From Spongilla lacustris (lineage: Eukaryota; Porifera; Demospongiae; Spongillida; Spongillidae), in the NCBI GenBank assembly GCA_949361645.1, contig OX442415.1:18958783-19022782 (forward strand): 64,000 nucleotides of DNA, in the 5' to 3' direction. Within the stretch, counting starts at the first letter, position 1, and each line of letters begins with the position of its first letter. The notes under the pieces were generated by a model, which saw nothing but the letters and a program-made list of their open reading frames with translations, ran no database searches and was not told the origin of the DNA. Positions 44,387 through 63,711 of this stretch are shown here, piece after piece. A program made the translations under genes and the position numbers.

Positions 44387-46289
44387 GTGGTACCCCAACT
44401 AATTAATATCCATACCATTATACCGGTAAGCAATCGATTGCGTTGGAGTACCTACTTTGTTATTGAACGGCACAACAATCGATATGCATGGGGACTATGA
44501 GTATATCGCTCGTAGTGTGGTATATGCTGTTCAATAATGATGGCTTGCTTGTGACTTCAAAACTGTGTACTTATTATAGTCCTGTCGGAAGCACTGAATT
44601 TGCATGTGGCTTTCATGTAGAAATATTCCATGCACTGCACTGAAAGCTTCCGCGTCTCGCGCGCGAGGGCTGGTTGATTTAATAATCTACGTTGCCTCCG
44701 GAGCCCTGGATACAAATGAGCTGAAGCCTATGCTTTGACAGATGTATGTATTACCCGGCTGAGAACATGCAGACTGATGCAGTGAAGAAAGTTTCCTAGC
44801 GTGTCTCAAGATTACATTGCGATCGACAGGTCAACCATTAAGTCCTGTATGATACGAAGAAACAGTTGTGTACTACTTGAACATGACCCATTCATTTTTT
44901 GTATATGCTCAACGTGTTGTTTTGTTATAAATAATAAATACTTATTAAACAGACTACTACCTAAGCCTAACTAATGTTTCAGACATAGGCTACTCAAATG
45001 ATTGGGGCAGACTTCTCGTCAAAATAGCTCTTGCTATGCTACGAGTTAGCACCAGACTAAGTCTGCCAATAAGATCAGCCAGCAGTGACCTTATAATTAA
45101 TTTTCGGCAGAGAAACACAGATGGCAAGCCGAGTACGTGGCTGTTACAAAGTGTAACCTAAACGGCTGGTGGACGCTAACTTACCGTTGAGAAAGTAACA
45201 ACAAATGTGTCTATCGTATCAAAACTAGCCGGTTGAGTAAATAAAACGCATCAGGAAACTCGGTCCCCCCCCCTCCGCCCCCTACCCGGACCAAGATGCC
45301 TGGATGTACAAATAATTACCCGGACCCATATGCCTAGGCATTTGGGTCCGGGGGGGGACCCAGTTGCCTAGACATATGGGTCCCCCGGACCCAAATTAGG
45401 GGGGGGGGGGGGGGGGACCCACATGCCTGTGACACCGGTACCCATTTAGCCTCTATAACATGTATGCATGTATGCTCGAGCTATTTATCACGTAACACCA
45501 GACTGCATGTATACATATCTGCATGTATGCATGATCTTGAGGCGGTGGTTGCAATCAAATTGCAGGGTTGTTTTTTGAATCTGTTATTTTTATTCCCCCA
45601 TGCATGCAGCCAATTGCAAACATCAAACATTTCGCGACTGCGAAGAGGCGTACAGGCTTGGAAGCAGCACGAGTGGTGTGTACAACGTTCAACCGGACAT
45701 GAACGGTCCGGCTTTTGCAGCGTATTGCGACATGACCACGGACAAAGGTGGCTGGACTGTGATTCAGCGAAGAAATAATGGATCGGTGGACTTCTACCGT
45801 GACTGGACCGATTATGTCCGTGGATTCGGAAGTGTGGAAGGAGAATTCTTCTTAGGTCTCGATAAGATCCATCGACTCACTGGAAACTACGATTCTCAGC
45901 TGCGTACCGACTTGACGGACTGGAGCGGTGCTACAGCTTACGCTAAATACAGTATTTTCGGTATTGGAAATTACGCGTCTACGTACAAACTTACCGTGTC
46001 CGGATACTCTGGTCATAGTACAGCTGGAGACTCTCTGACCTACCACAGCGGCATGAAGTTCACCACCTATGACCAGGATAACGACGCTTCGGGTGTCAAC
46101 TGTGCCGTTCCGCACAAAGGAGCCTGGTGGTACGCTGACTGCCACTACTCAAACCTCAATGGCAAGTACCTCGGCACTGCTAGCAATGGCGGGGTCATCA
46201 CCAGTTATGCTGAAGGAGTGATCTGGAATCACTGGAAAGGGTTCTACTACTCTCTCAAAGGTTCCACCATGATGGTCCGCAGGAGCTAA
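41680..46289 (+). CDS. Fibrinogen-related gene 3 (two exons; exon 1 frameshifted)
   Basis: Exon 1 (41680-41888) starts MVSLLWIVALCAVCDAAKLP, the same signal peptide as gene 1, and ends at donor AAAG/GTATAT. A 4-base insertion (AGCT, 41773-41776) shifts the frame and gives TGA at 41803. Exon 2 (45610-46289) follows acceptor CATGCAG. Splice phases match (G + CC = Ala), giving ...NEEELAKANCKHQTFRDC.... Exon 2 holds a complete fibrinogen domain ending MMVRRS, with the DQDND...NCA calcium loop and a GHS insertion. If the 4-base insertion is real the signal peptide and domain are out of frame; if it is an assembly error the gene is functional. The 3.7-kb intron has taken up repeats and a palindrome-rich insertion. 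Confidence 0.7.
41985..44170. repeat. Diverged block in the gene 3 intron (pairs with 21740-23324 plus 27649-27900)
   Basis: Homologous to the DNA around Ginger A but without the transposon, so it acts as a diverged empty site. Includes an internal 73-bp direct repeat at 42646-42718/42719-42800 (CTACATACAGAACAGGGACC). No gene. Confidence 0.6.
42997..43022. repeat. Poly-G run
   Basis: About 26 bases, one C interruption. Confidence 0.9.
44190..45432. mobile_element. Palindrome-rich insertion in the gene 3 intron
   Basis: The left side (44194-44246) and right side (45280-45432) carry modules of the form GGACCCA-nn-TGCCTAGGCA-nn-TGGGTCC joined by G or C runs. The right end reads GCCTGTGACA next to CCGG, the same end and target as Ginger B in gene 2. 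The interior is non-coding with G and C runs (44328-44343, 44358-44384). Probably a non-autonomous Ginger relative. The left boundary is unclear because the modules also repeat directly (44169 and 45298). Confidence 0.5.
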
Positions 46290-46782
46290 GCGGATGCAAG
46301 CACCTGATTAAATTAAAGCTGCATGTAGACGATAATGCTATAGTACTGAGTACCTGTGTGGCATTTATAAAATTTGGAACATTGGTGCATGCGTGCATTT
46401 CTTTTTTCGCTTTCAATATATGTATCGACGCGGCCCGCTATACAATACAGTATATAGCATGCATGCAGAGAAGAAGCCTCAGGGGGGCTATTCCCCCCCC
46501 CCCCCCCCCCCCCCCGTACAGCGATAAAGGAAGGGAGGGGGGAGGGGTCGAACGTATCATCTCTCCCCCCCCCCCCCCCCCCCCCCCTACCATATTGGCC
46601 GGGGTTAATCTTATTCACAATCCTAAGTACCGCTGCATGTGGCGATCGAACATCCGCACCGGTGTCACAATCAATTAACATGTACAACAGCTAACAGCTG
46701 CCAATTCCCGCTCGCGTAGGCATACGATCGATAGTATGATCGCGTGTCGCAGTGATGAAGTGTCAGCAAAGAATAATACTAA
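46290..46782. other. 3' flank of gene 3 with two poly-C runs
   Basis: The first 150 bp resemble the 3' flank of gene 1. Poly-C runs of about 23 lie at 46493 and 46564. No gene. Confidence 0.6.
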
Positions 46783-49662
46783 CCCCCCTCCGCCACCACT
46801 AAAAAAATGGCTCGTGTTTGAACGAGCGTATTGTCGTAATATATCGAGGTCTGCTGCGTGCCGTTCTTCAAAATCATGTTAGAACAACATTTATTTCCAA
46901 AAATGTTGAAACAGGTACACGCTAGTGTTTTAATGATTACGATAGGTACTTTCACATTTTTTCACGTAACGTACTTCCGCATATCCAAATATCTGTAGTA
47001 AAAATTGTGACTGGATTTTACGAAGGTTAAGAGAGGTAGGTATTTTTGAAAATCTAGTTCTCGATAGTTTAAAGACGATAAAACTTCAAACTTGCGTTGA
47101 TCATGGAGCTTTGAGCGCTCTTTCACGCAGTATTGTATATAAAATCGTACGCAGTATCTAAGTTAAGGATGTACTGCTTTCTAATTAGAGTATAAAGTCA
47201 ACGTTGTTTATTCTACCCTTCCAATGACGGGTCCTCCTCAAAAACATCAAAAAACGTTGCAGGCACGCAATTCCTATCTACAATGAAACTTTTAGGACGA
47301 TCAGGCTATGCGCAATGGCTCATTTTCAGCTCGCCGTTGAATGTGTCACAGCTATGTCATTGCTAATCGTATTAACACAGAATTTGGTTTTCATAGAAAG
47401 GAATCAATACTCTGTTATAGGAGATATGGTAATTGGATTTATAATACACTTCTTTGTAGAATTGTGTAATCCAATCAACCTTCGAGACACATAAATACGC
47501 CCTTTTTGAGAGTATATACTCGGGTCCTATGTATAAACACATTGCATCGTTGTATTGATCTATGAGCGTTATTATATGCAACTTTCAGAATTTTTGGACT
47601 GTGCGCAATGATTTATTTTCGCCACAGACCAAGTTATAGGATTGCGTTAACCATATACCTGTACATACAAAAACCGTTTGATCAGCCTGAAGTGCATGTG
47701 AATGATTCAATTGCAGAAGAACTGTTTCAGCACACACCTTTAAAGTTACAATGTAATGTGCATCTACTGGATGGTAGATCAAATAAGATTAAAAGTACAT
47801 TAAAAGTATATGACAATGACAATGGGATACAAAGTTGCACATTTGGCTGTTACATATGGACTAACCAAAATGCGATTTAAACAGGGCACAGGAGACCCAA
47901 GTGGCTTTGTGCTGTGAAAATACTAAGTCAGGGACTGTTATTTGATATGTAGGAAATCGATTCAATGTTTATTTTATTTGGCTGGAAGTTTTTTTTTTTT
48001 TGTTCAAAGAGAGATTATTGTATTATCTGCAAAATATGTGTTACTGCAACAAGTCTAGCTTAATTTCAGAATAAACCGATAATACTTCAGCTAAGAGTAC
48101 TAGGATTGATTGGAAAATTCATCACTGGGCCTTGGATGAAGATCTTTTACAATAATAGTAAATGTAAAGCTAACCTTGAAATGGTTCCCATGATTAAGAT
48201 GTGCACAATAACATTGCCGGACCTGATACAGAAGCCAACTTTCTTTCTAACTGCAACAGCCAATGTCTTTGGAGAGAAGCTAAGTGAAGAGGATGAGACT
48301 CCATTGTGTTTGCAAGCACAATTAATAAGTGATGAGGAATCTCAATTTCATGAAGTTATGAGCTTGCATCAGTGGCTGTAAGAAGCACTCTTGAAGTTGT
48401 TGAGCATCAACTGTGGAGCCATATTTGCATGGTTCTCTCAATAACCCATCAAAAGATATGCTAGTAAGAAGTCAAGCCGCTCCAGTGCATAATATGCTAT
48501 CTGAAGAGACCCTTGGTTTTGTCGATTACTATGTTCAGCATGCCCCTAATGTTAATATATAGGTTTCATTGATGGGAAGGTGGGCTTCAGGGCAAAGCTG
48601 CTGAAATTCAATAAAACTTATATTATTTAAACAGAGCAAGCTTTACATGGCAACAAAGAAAAGCCAATGGATGAACTGAGAATACAAATTCAACATTATA
48701 TATATAGACTTCTAGAAGAGCGAAGTAAGCATGGTAAAGTTTCTAGAGGCAAAACTGAAAAAAATATGTAAAATCTATACTTGCTAATGAATGCAAAATA
48801 GAAGACACATTTCCTCAAATCTCAACAAATACATTGGAATAGTTGTTACAACCCCTTCATGGTTATTAGGTAAATACATAGAGCAGGAGTGGAACATCTC
48901 ACCTGGAATGAACAAAAACTTTAGTGGAAAAGTGCTGTTTATAAAGAACAGTAAACGAGGTACTAAATTAATTATTTCATATTGCATGGACAGTGGAAGA
49001 AACTGAAGATGAATATATTACATTGGTGCAGTTTGTTACTGATGTAATTCATAACGATTTAGTTGTGCTTGTGTTAAGTGTGTACTATTTATGTGCTTTT
49101 ATTTTTTTAATACATCTTACAGATTAAATGTATTCAAAACGTACCACAATATGTCGTTCAGATCATTTATTACTTGGGGTAATTTTATCTTTAATTTATT
49201 TGAAACATTCAAACGGACGTCAAAAATTTAGTTTCATATATAATTCATCGATAAATGCACGTTGAAATCCCACTACATAACTTATATGTATTTGCACATT
49301 CTTTGTGTAGGCCTACAATATGCCATTCTCCACATAAAATTTGGAATTGAAATGTTGAAAGACAAAAATCTTATGATCGTTTGGATATATATCGGCATTA
49401 CGGAAATCAGTTTTAATTTATAATATCTCCGCATCAATCGCCATACATTGTCCGATCGGTACTTAAAGGCCCGTTTCTCCGGTTAGGATTAAGCTACTGA
49501 CAAGAAAGATAAAAACTGTTTTGAAAACCATTCAATATGGTCTTTAAACTGATGCATTTAGTTATGCGTGAATCTTTGTTTCAAACTTTTTTGTAAAGTA
49601 CCTAAGTACGACGATACGCTCGTTTAAACTCGCTTAAACACGAGCCATTTCTTTGTGGGGGG
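46783..49662 (+). mobile_element. TIR-bounded element D with a decayed gene of an unnamed family
   Basis: 2.88 kb. The left end (46783-46840: C run, TCCGCC, then AAAAAAATGGCTCGTGTTT, then AACGAGCGTATTGTCGTA) is matched in inverted form at 49605-49662. A 226-bp copy with the same ends lies at 55518-55743. The inside carries a plus-strand gene relic (47608-49010). I do not recognise the termini as those of a named superfamily. No clear target duplication: flanks read CTAA and CTTA. Confidence 0.6.
47608..49010 (+). pseudogene. Decayed gene of an uncharacterised family inside element D
   Basis: Readable blocks in order: HTPLKLQCNVHLLDGRS; LRVLGLIGKFITGPWMKIFY (48085 on); FFLTATANVFGEKL; after a frameshift ASVAVRSTLEVVEHQL; AAPVHNMLSEETLGFVDYYV and HAPN; after another frameshift GFIDGKVGFRAKLL; LRIQIQHYIYRLLEERSKHG (basic, helical); GKYIEQEWNISPG ... 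GKVLFIKN. From memory this block order (LIGK-GPWM, AHNM-SE-TLG, APNA-GFIDGK, basic helix, small C-terminal beta domain) recurs in uncharacterised proteins of cnidarian and sponge genomes. No catalytic motif was identified, so function is not assigned. Stops and frameshifts show it is dead here. Confidence 0.5.
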
Positions 49663-49734
49663 CTTAGTTATACATGTATAATAAAGGCCTAGGCTCTTGC
49701 GTTTTTGTCAGTGTAGTTTGTGGAGTTTTTAAAC

Positions 49735-49805
49735 AGCGCTCCCCCATGCCTCTAGCTGGGCGGGAGGGATGCCCCAACCCCCTCCCGCACCCTCCCCGGG
49801 ACCAT
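49735..49805. repeat. GC-rich dispersed repeat, copy
   Basis: Core CAGCGCTCCCCCAT...CTAGCTGGGCGGGAGGG...CTCCCGCACCCTCCCCGG. Other copies at 50950-51020, in part at 38215-38262, and inverted at 32238-32315. Internal complementarity of CCCTCCCGC and GCGGGAGGG makes it foldable. Confidence 0.75.
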
Positions 49806-50405
49806 ATATTGCAAGAAATTTCGGACGCTCATTAGCAATTTCTGGCCAATTTTGCAGACGTCCGTCACATTTCCCGCGCACACGTCCATAGAAATGTATG
49901 GGATAAAGTTTATTTTTGAATGCCATAAATCAGAGAAAGCCGCTAGTAAAGTTATAAAGGATTGATAGCATAAACACCTATCACTCTACATGATTGATGT
50001 AATTTTTAGCCCCTTCCACTGCATGGGTTCCTCATAAGAATTAGTACATCTCCATAGAGATGTATGGAAAATTGCGTTTTTTATAATGATTTTTCATCAC
50101 TATTCTTCATTTTGCTCTGAACTGAAGATAGGAAGGTTAGTTTTCAGAAGATACTAAAATGATCATGGCAACTTTCTATCAGTCAAGTTTTTATGCCCAT
50201 AGGCATCTTTCTCTGGGTTCCTGCCATTATCCACATATTTCAATGCTATCGTTCTATATAGAATTTGAAGCGGACAAGCGAAACAGTGATACGGGACAAA
50301 GACGAGCCATATAAGGATATGTGCCCAATAATATTATCATGTGTGAGGCAATGATTTAACTACGTATAACTGTTCTTTTTAGCTCCGGTCCCTCGGCCAG
50401 TGGCG
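49806..50405. other. Non-coding stretch
   Basis: AT-rich, with no supported gene. Possibly more of the repeat unit to which the GC-rich core belongs. Confidence 0.4.
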
Positions 50406-51023
50406 CAGGGGCGGATCTGGGTCTGGGGGGGGGGGGGGGGGGGGGCACTAGAGGCACGTGACCCCCATTCCGGACGACATTAAATATTCACGAGTGGATT
50501 TTGCGTACCGCGTGCGATTTATAACCGCACGAAACAGTGCCTCGATTAGCTACAGCGCGGATACATGTACATGTACACGGGAAGGGCCAATTATAAAGTA
50601 TGATTACGATTATATTTGCATTGAAAAGAAGCGGAGATCAGTATACACTAAAAAAATTTAAAAGATTGGTGCATCGCATCCCATATAAAAGCTGAGCTAT
50701 ATTTTTTGGCCCACAAATTTTAGTTTGTAGTTACATTTTAAAAGTACGAACGCTTTAAACTGGTACTTTAGCTGTTACTACAACTAATATGTATTTCTTG
50801 TGAAAAAATACATGCATTGCACACGTATAAACAATCAGTATAGCTACTATTTAACAGGCCTGCTTTTTTGTGTAGTTTTCAGAGCTTTTACAACGCAAAA
50901 CGCGTTGGCTTCTGGGGCGGAGCCCCAGGCCCCGATGGGGGAGCTTACAGCGCTCCCCCATACCCCCTAGCTGGGCGGGAGGGGTGCCCCCCTCCCGCAC
51001 CCTCCCCGGGGCGGCGCCTCTAT

Positions 51024-51054
<31 letters not shown>

Positions 51055-51080
51055 TTTCCAAATCCCTGGATCTGCCCCTG
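50406..51080. mobile_element. hAT-like MITE with CAGGGGCGGATC ends
   Basis: The left end CAGGGGCGGATCTGGG and the inverted right end CAGGGGCAGATCCAGGG bound 675 bp. G and C runs (50427-50444, 51031-51054) lie just inside the ends. It contains one GC-rich dispersed repeat copy. Similar ends at 28636-28665 and 40923-40940 suggest a dispersed family. No target duplication was recognised. Confidence 0.6.
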
Positions 51081-51082
51081 TG

Positions 51083-51160
51083 CAGAGGCGGATCCGGGGG
51101 GGGGGGGGGGGGGGGGGGGGGGCTGAGGGGGCTATAGCCCCCCCCCCCCCCCCCCCTTTC
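51083..51160. repeat. G/C homopolymer hairpin
   Basis: CAGAGGCGGATCCGG followed by a G run of about 25, a short CTGAGGGGGCTATAG loop and a C run of about 17. Likely the collapsed end of another MITE of the same kind. Confidence 0.7.
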
Positions 51161-51895
51161 CCTTAGAACACGCCCCTTTTTTATTTTGTACCACGCCCCT
51201 TCAGGCTCCCGAAGTGCCGCGATCTTCGTACTTGTGAAAACAAGTCAACGCGTGACGTACGAAAAGTCCCAATTAATGAGGATGAGATATTCATAGCTGA
51301 ACCACAACCCGCGCCACAAAGCGGTGGATCCAATCAGCCTTTGCCCGAATCACGAATAATGACGAATTGCTGTCAACATCAATGAGAATGTAAAGTACCT
51401 TGAAGACACAGACACAGCGAAACCGCTATCCGGAGACGGGTTACAACGGTGCCCCGTCTCTTTCGATCAAGATGGACTTCCACGTAAATTTCACGGAGTC
51501 GTTTAGTGACGTTACCCGTGTATTCTCGAACGGTAATCGACGAACGCTACCGTACGGTGCCGCGCGTATGATTGACGTCAGGGTCACGTGATACTCGTCA
51601 TCCTGTCCGAATTCAAATAATGAGCGGCAAGAGACGTTACTGCATACATATTTGGCTACTGTAACCACTGCGAGGAATGCGTGTATAGATCTACATATTT
51701 TGAACCCCAAATGTTAGTAGAGTCGTGATCCAAAGATGATAGTAAAGCTAAACAGCAGCTTTCTACGGAAGGTATGTATCATCGTAAACGTGCAGACCTA
51801 TATATATGCGTAGCTATCCCTCGAGATATAGGCTGAAAGGTAAAAAGGGATGACATACATGTATAGTTTATATAAGCGGTCTCATGTGTAATATG
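51161..51895. other. Unremarkable stretch
   Basis: A moderately GC-rich segment with a short open frame at 51400-51591 but nothing I can support as a gene. Confidence 0.4.
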
Positions 51896-52335
51896 TGGCT
51901 CTGTGTGCCACTGTGTGATGTGTGCCTCTGTGATGTGTGCCTATGTGTGATGTATGTGCCTATGTGTGAGGTGTGCCTCTTTAATGAGTGCCTCTGTGAT
52001 GTGTGTGCCTCTGTGATGTGTGTCCTGTGATATGTGTGCCTGTGTGTGCCTCTGTGTGATGTGTGCCTCTATATGAAGTGTTCCTATGTGTGATGTGTGT
52101 GCCATTGTGTGATTTGTGCCTCTGTGATGTATGGCTGTGTGATGTATGTGCCTGTGTGATGTTGTGTGCCTCTATGATGTGTGTGCCTCTGTGATGTGTG
52201 TGCCTCTGTGTGATATGTGCCTTTGTATGATGTTTGCCCAGCTTTGTATGATGTGTACCTCTGTGATGTGTGGCTGTGTGATGTATGTGCCTCAGGCTCT
52301 GTGTGATGTTGTGTGCCTCTGTGATGTGTGCATCT
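51896..52335. repeat. TGTGTGCCTCTGTGATG minisatellite
   Basis: About 22 irregular units of 16-22 bp based on TGTGCCTCTGTGATGTG. It joins directly to the retrotransposon polyprotein tail at 52336. Confidence 0.95.
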
Positions 52336-52620
52336 TCCACAACAGCAGTAGAGCCCGCAATGGAAGGAGACCTCGAAGATGGTCATGAGGTACAGGCCCC
52401 AGAGGTGCATCCACCAGAACAGGTAGATGTCCAAGATTTGGAAGCCCGCTGTGATGTTGAACCTCCTGCACTCCGACGATCAACTAGAATCAGACAACCC
52501 CCTGGCTGGTATGGGGATCGTATTATACTACCTGCATGACAAACTTGCATAAGTATGAGGTCACAGTAAAAATATAGGAGGGAGAAGTGTAACATGGGAC
52601 ATGTAACCTTCAAGTGCTTC
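52336..52620 (+). mobile_element. LTR-retrotransposon 3' end, copy 3 (open frame)
   Basis: The frame to stop at 52537 reads PAMEGDLEDGHEVQAPEVHP ... LEARCDVEPPALRRSTRIRQ and PPGWYGDRIILPA. The basic RRSTRIRQPP tail is typical of Ty3/gypsy polyproteins. GGAGGGAGAAG (52577-52587) works as a polypurine tract, and TGTAACATGGGACATG starts the putative LTR. This copy shows the intact frame that copies 1 and 2 have lost. Confidence 0.65.
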
Positions 52621-52744
52621 AAGCTATCACCTTGGCTGCATGTGTTACCATCCATGTATATGTATGTTACGCGCAAAGCGTGCATGGATTTGCGCAATTC
52701 TGTTATTGTCCTACGCAAACCCTGGATCCGTGGTTTGCGGTACA

Positions 52745-52802
52745 AACCATATAATATTATAATAATATAATAATAATAATAATAATATATATATATATAT
52801 TT
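52745..52802. repeat. AAT/AT microsatellite
   Basis: ATAATAATA units followed by TATATATATATA. Confidence 0.95.
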
Positions 52803-53239
52803 GGATTGGCCGCACAATCCTGGGATTGCTCGTGCGCAAAGCATAGATCAGACATGTCTGTAATATATATTAGCGATGGATAACGAATAATGAGTACATC
52901 CACATTACTTTATATCAAATAACAGGCGTTTGCAGTACAAATAAAAGGCCTATATGTGTACAAGTACAATTGTTCTCTACTGATGAGACACTGAGCACAA
53001 TGGTTCAGAACTCTTGAAAATGTGGTCAGGTTCATTACATCTTGATAAGCAGTTCTTCATGTCTCCCTTTGTACAGTTGCTTGGCAAGCCTCCAATAATG
53101 CTACCAAATATGAAATACCTTTTGCCTGAGATATAACTGTTTCCTCACCATCACCAGTATCTGCAGAAATATATGGAGAGAAATTATTACATCAAGATTT
53201 TAATTGGCTTTGCATGTATAAATTACTTAATTTCATGCC
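52803..53239. other. Non-coding stretch
   Basis: AT-rich. A minus-strand exon-like piece near 53060-53165 (GDGEETVISQAKGISYLVAL) is open but unrecognised. Confidence 0.35.
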
Positions 53240-53500
53240 AATCAGCCCAAGACTAATTTGCATTGATTAACTATCATTTCTCTTTCCTCAAGTCCTTGAC
53301 TTTGAGGATGCTGGTCTGTCATCAAGGTCACCAGGTTCTTTACAAAATCAGCAATTAAAGAGCCCCCATTGTAATATTTTGCATGGGTACAATAAGATAT
53401 AAGCAATGAACTGATTTGGTACAAGGTTCCAGGCCATCTCCTTTCCCCTCTCCTCTGATTGGTTCTGAAGAGCAGGATTGGTCCATACCTATCCAATCAT
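53240..53500 (-). pseudogene. Ginger-type integrase relic
   Basis: Minus strand: YNGGSLIADFVKNLVTL then DQHPQSQGLEEREM, matching the LQSDNGREF ... RPRHSQSQGLVEKGN region of Ginger A's core. The second Asp position is Tyr, so the fragment is dead. No termini seen. Confidence 0.6.
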
Positions 53501-54180
53501 CAATGATTAACCTTGTAGATAAAATCAGAACTTGAACACGCACTTTAAATCCTGATGTTATATGATTGATTTTAGTGGCACTGACTAGATTTTGCTGTAG
53601 TGTTTTGAGAACTGGAAAGGGGACACTTGCAGGCTCACAAACTGAATATCCCCACCCGTAGACCATGGAAGAATGCTGAATCTATATTTGAAAAACTTAC
53701 ACAGTACATTATATTGTAGTATGTGTATTATTTTTATTTTTAACATACATGTATATGTAGTTAATAATGGAAGTGGTAAATAATTTTTCTTAGCTTCTTG
53801 ACGCAATAACCATATGCAATTATTTTTAAATTGATTAACTAATTGGTAATAGGGATACTTATCTTTTAGCCTAGGTACATTTTTTCATAAATCAGCTATC
53901 TTTGACGCATTCTCATTTTTATGTTGTGCCTTTGAAAAAGTAACACCCAAACGTTAATATGATGTGTCAATGAATAGCCTTATCTGCAAGGTGTCACTGT
54001 TTGTATATCATGTGTACTGTATTGCACGCGCATCTATTCAATTGCTTTTCATTTCATGCTGTTGAAACTGAAATGCAATGGAAATAAATACAGATGACAT
54101 CATCACAGCAAAAGATGACATAAAAGGTGGTGTGTGCCTGCAGGACACAAACCACACCCCTGAAAGAAGATGATTAAGTA
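53501..54180. other. Non-coding stretch
   Basis: AT-rich. No supported gene or recognisable repeat. Confidence 0.4.
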
Positions 54181-54255
54181 TCAGTAAGCAAAAGTATTTC
54201 TAAACAGTTTCCTCACTGCTCCAGCCATTGATTCTCCAGTAAGTTCATAGGTCAC
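54181..54255 (-). other. Exon-like terminal segment on the minus strand
   Basis: The acceptor CCACCACACCAG is followed by 24 codons (VTYELTGESMAGAVRKLFRN, TFAY) and a stop. It looks like a C-terminal exon. It lies 550 bp past the kinase stop codon on the same strand. Owner gene unknown; could be an alternative last exon or chance. Confidence 0.3.
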
Positions 54256-54804
54256 CTGGTGTGGTGGGAAACAAGCACAAGGCTCACAGCCAAGAGAACA
54301 TGCCATGGTGGGTGACTTGCATTGTGGAGGTATGGTTGTATGGTAGCTGGGCCACAGTACAGATATGTATGCACCGTATGCATGCATGACTGTATTATGG
54401 ACTGTGCACATGCGCAATGCATTATGTGTATATTTACATACATAAATGTATGCTATGTCAGTCTTAATTATGACCCAATATTGATCAAGGGACAAGGGTA
54501 TACTGCACAGACCCCAAACCAGCAGTAATGCTGTCACCATGTGCTCTCCATGCATGCAATGGATCTCTCAGGACCACCCAGTATATTTCCCACTTGTAGG
54601 TTAGAAGGAGTAACTGGACAAGGGTGCACACATACACATACACACATAAACATATCCTACAAACAGCTATCCAAAGTTCAGAACAAGTACAAATTTGCGG
54701 AATATGCAAAACACCATGACGATGAAAGTTGTTAGAAAACAGATAAGGAGTGGGGGGCCTGGTTCTAAGCAGTAGGTCTGAGTACCCATGCCATGGGCTA
54801 TACT

Positions 54805-63373
<8,569 letters not shown>

Positions 63374-63711
63374 CTTTGGCGCCCTACTCGATCGACAAAC
63401 TCGCTCAATATACTACAATATAAGATGTTACGTATATTATAAGTCCCGAAGGCCTTAAAAAAAAAAATTAGTGGGCGCGGCTCATTGCATTCGCCTCCGC
63501 TTTGCGTGCGTGGGGGTCGCAATAAATTTACGGTACATGGACGCAAACAGCTCGTTCCCAGGCCACCCTGGTTTTGAACACATTTACTGAATGGACAATA
63601 ATGACACACAAATATTCATAACAGCAATAGTTCCAATGAACCTACATGTACAAAACATGTACACATACAAATCGTACCAACAAAATCGAATCAAAAGTTC
63701 CCTAACTGCCC
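63374..63711. promoter_or_regulatory. Intergenic region upstream of the kinase gene
   Basis: Only 338 bp separate the upstream gene's stop codon from the kinase ATG on the same strand, so 3' end processing signals and the kinase promoter must share this space. No TATA box is obvious. Confidence 0.4.

Noticed and set aside
51981..52434. His-rich open frame on the minus strand
   Set aside because: Translation of the TGTGTGCCTCTGTGATG minisatellite.
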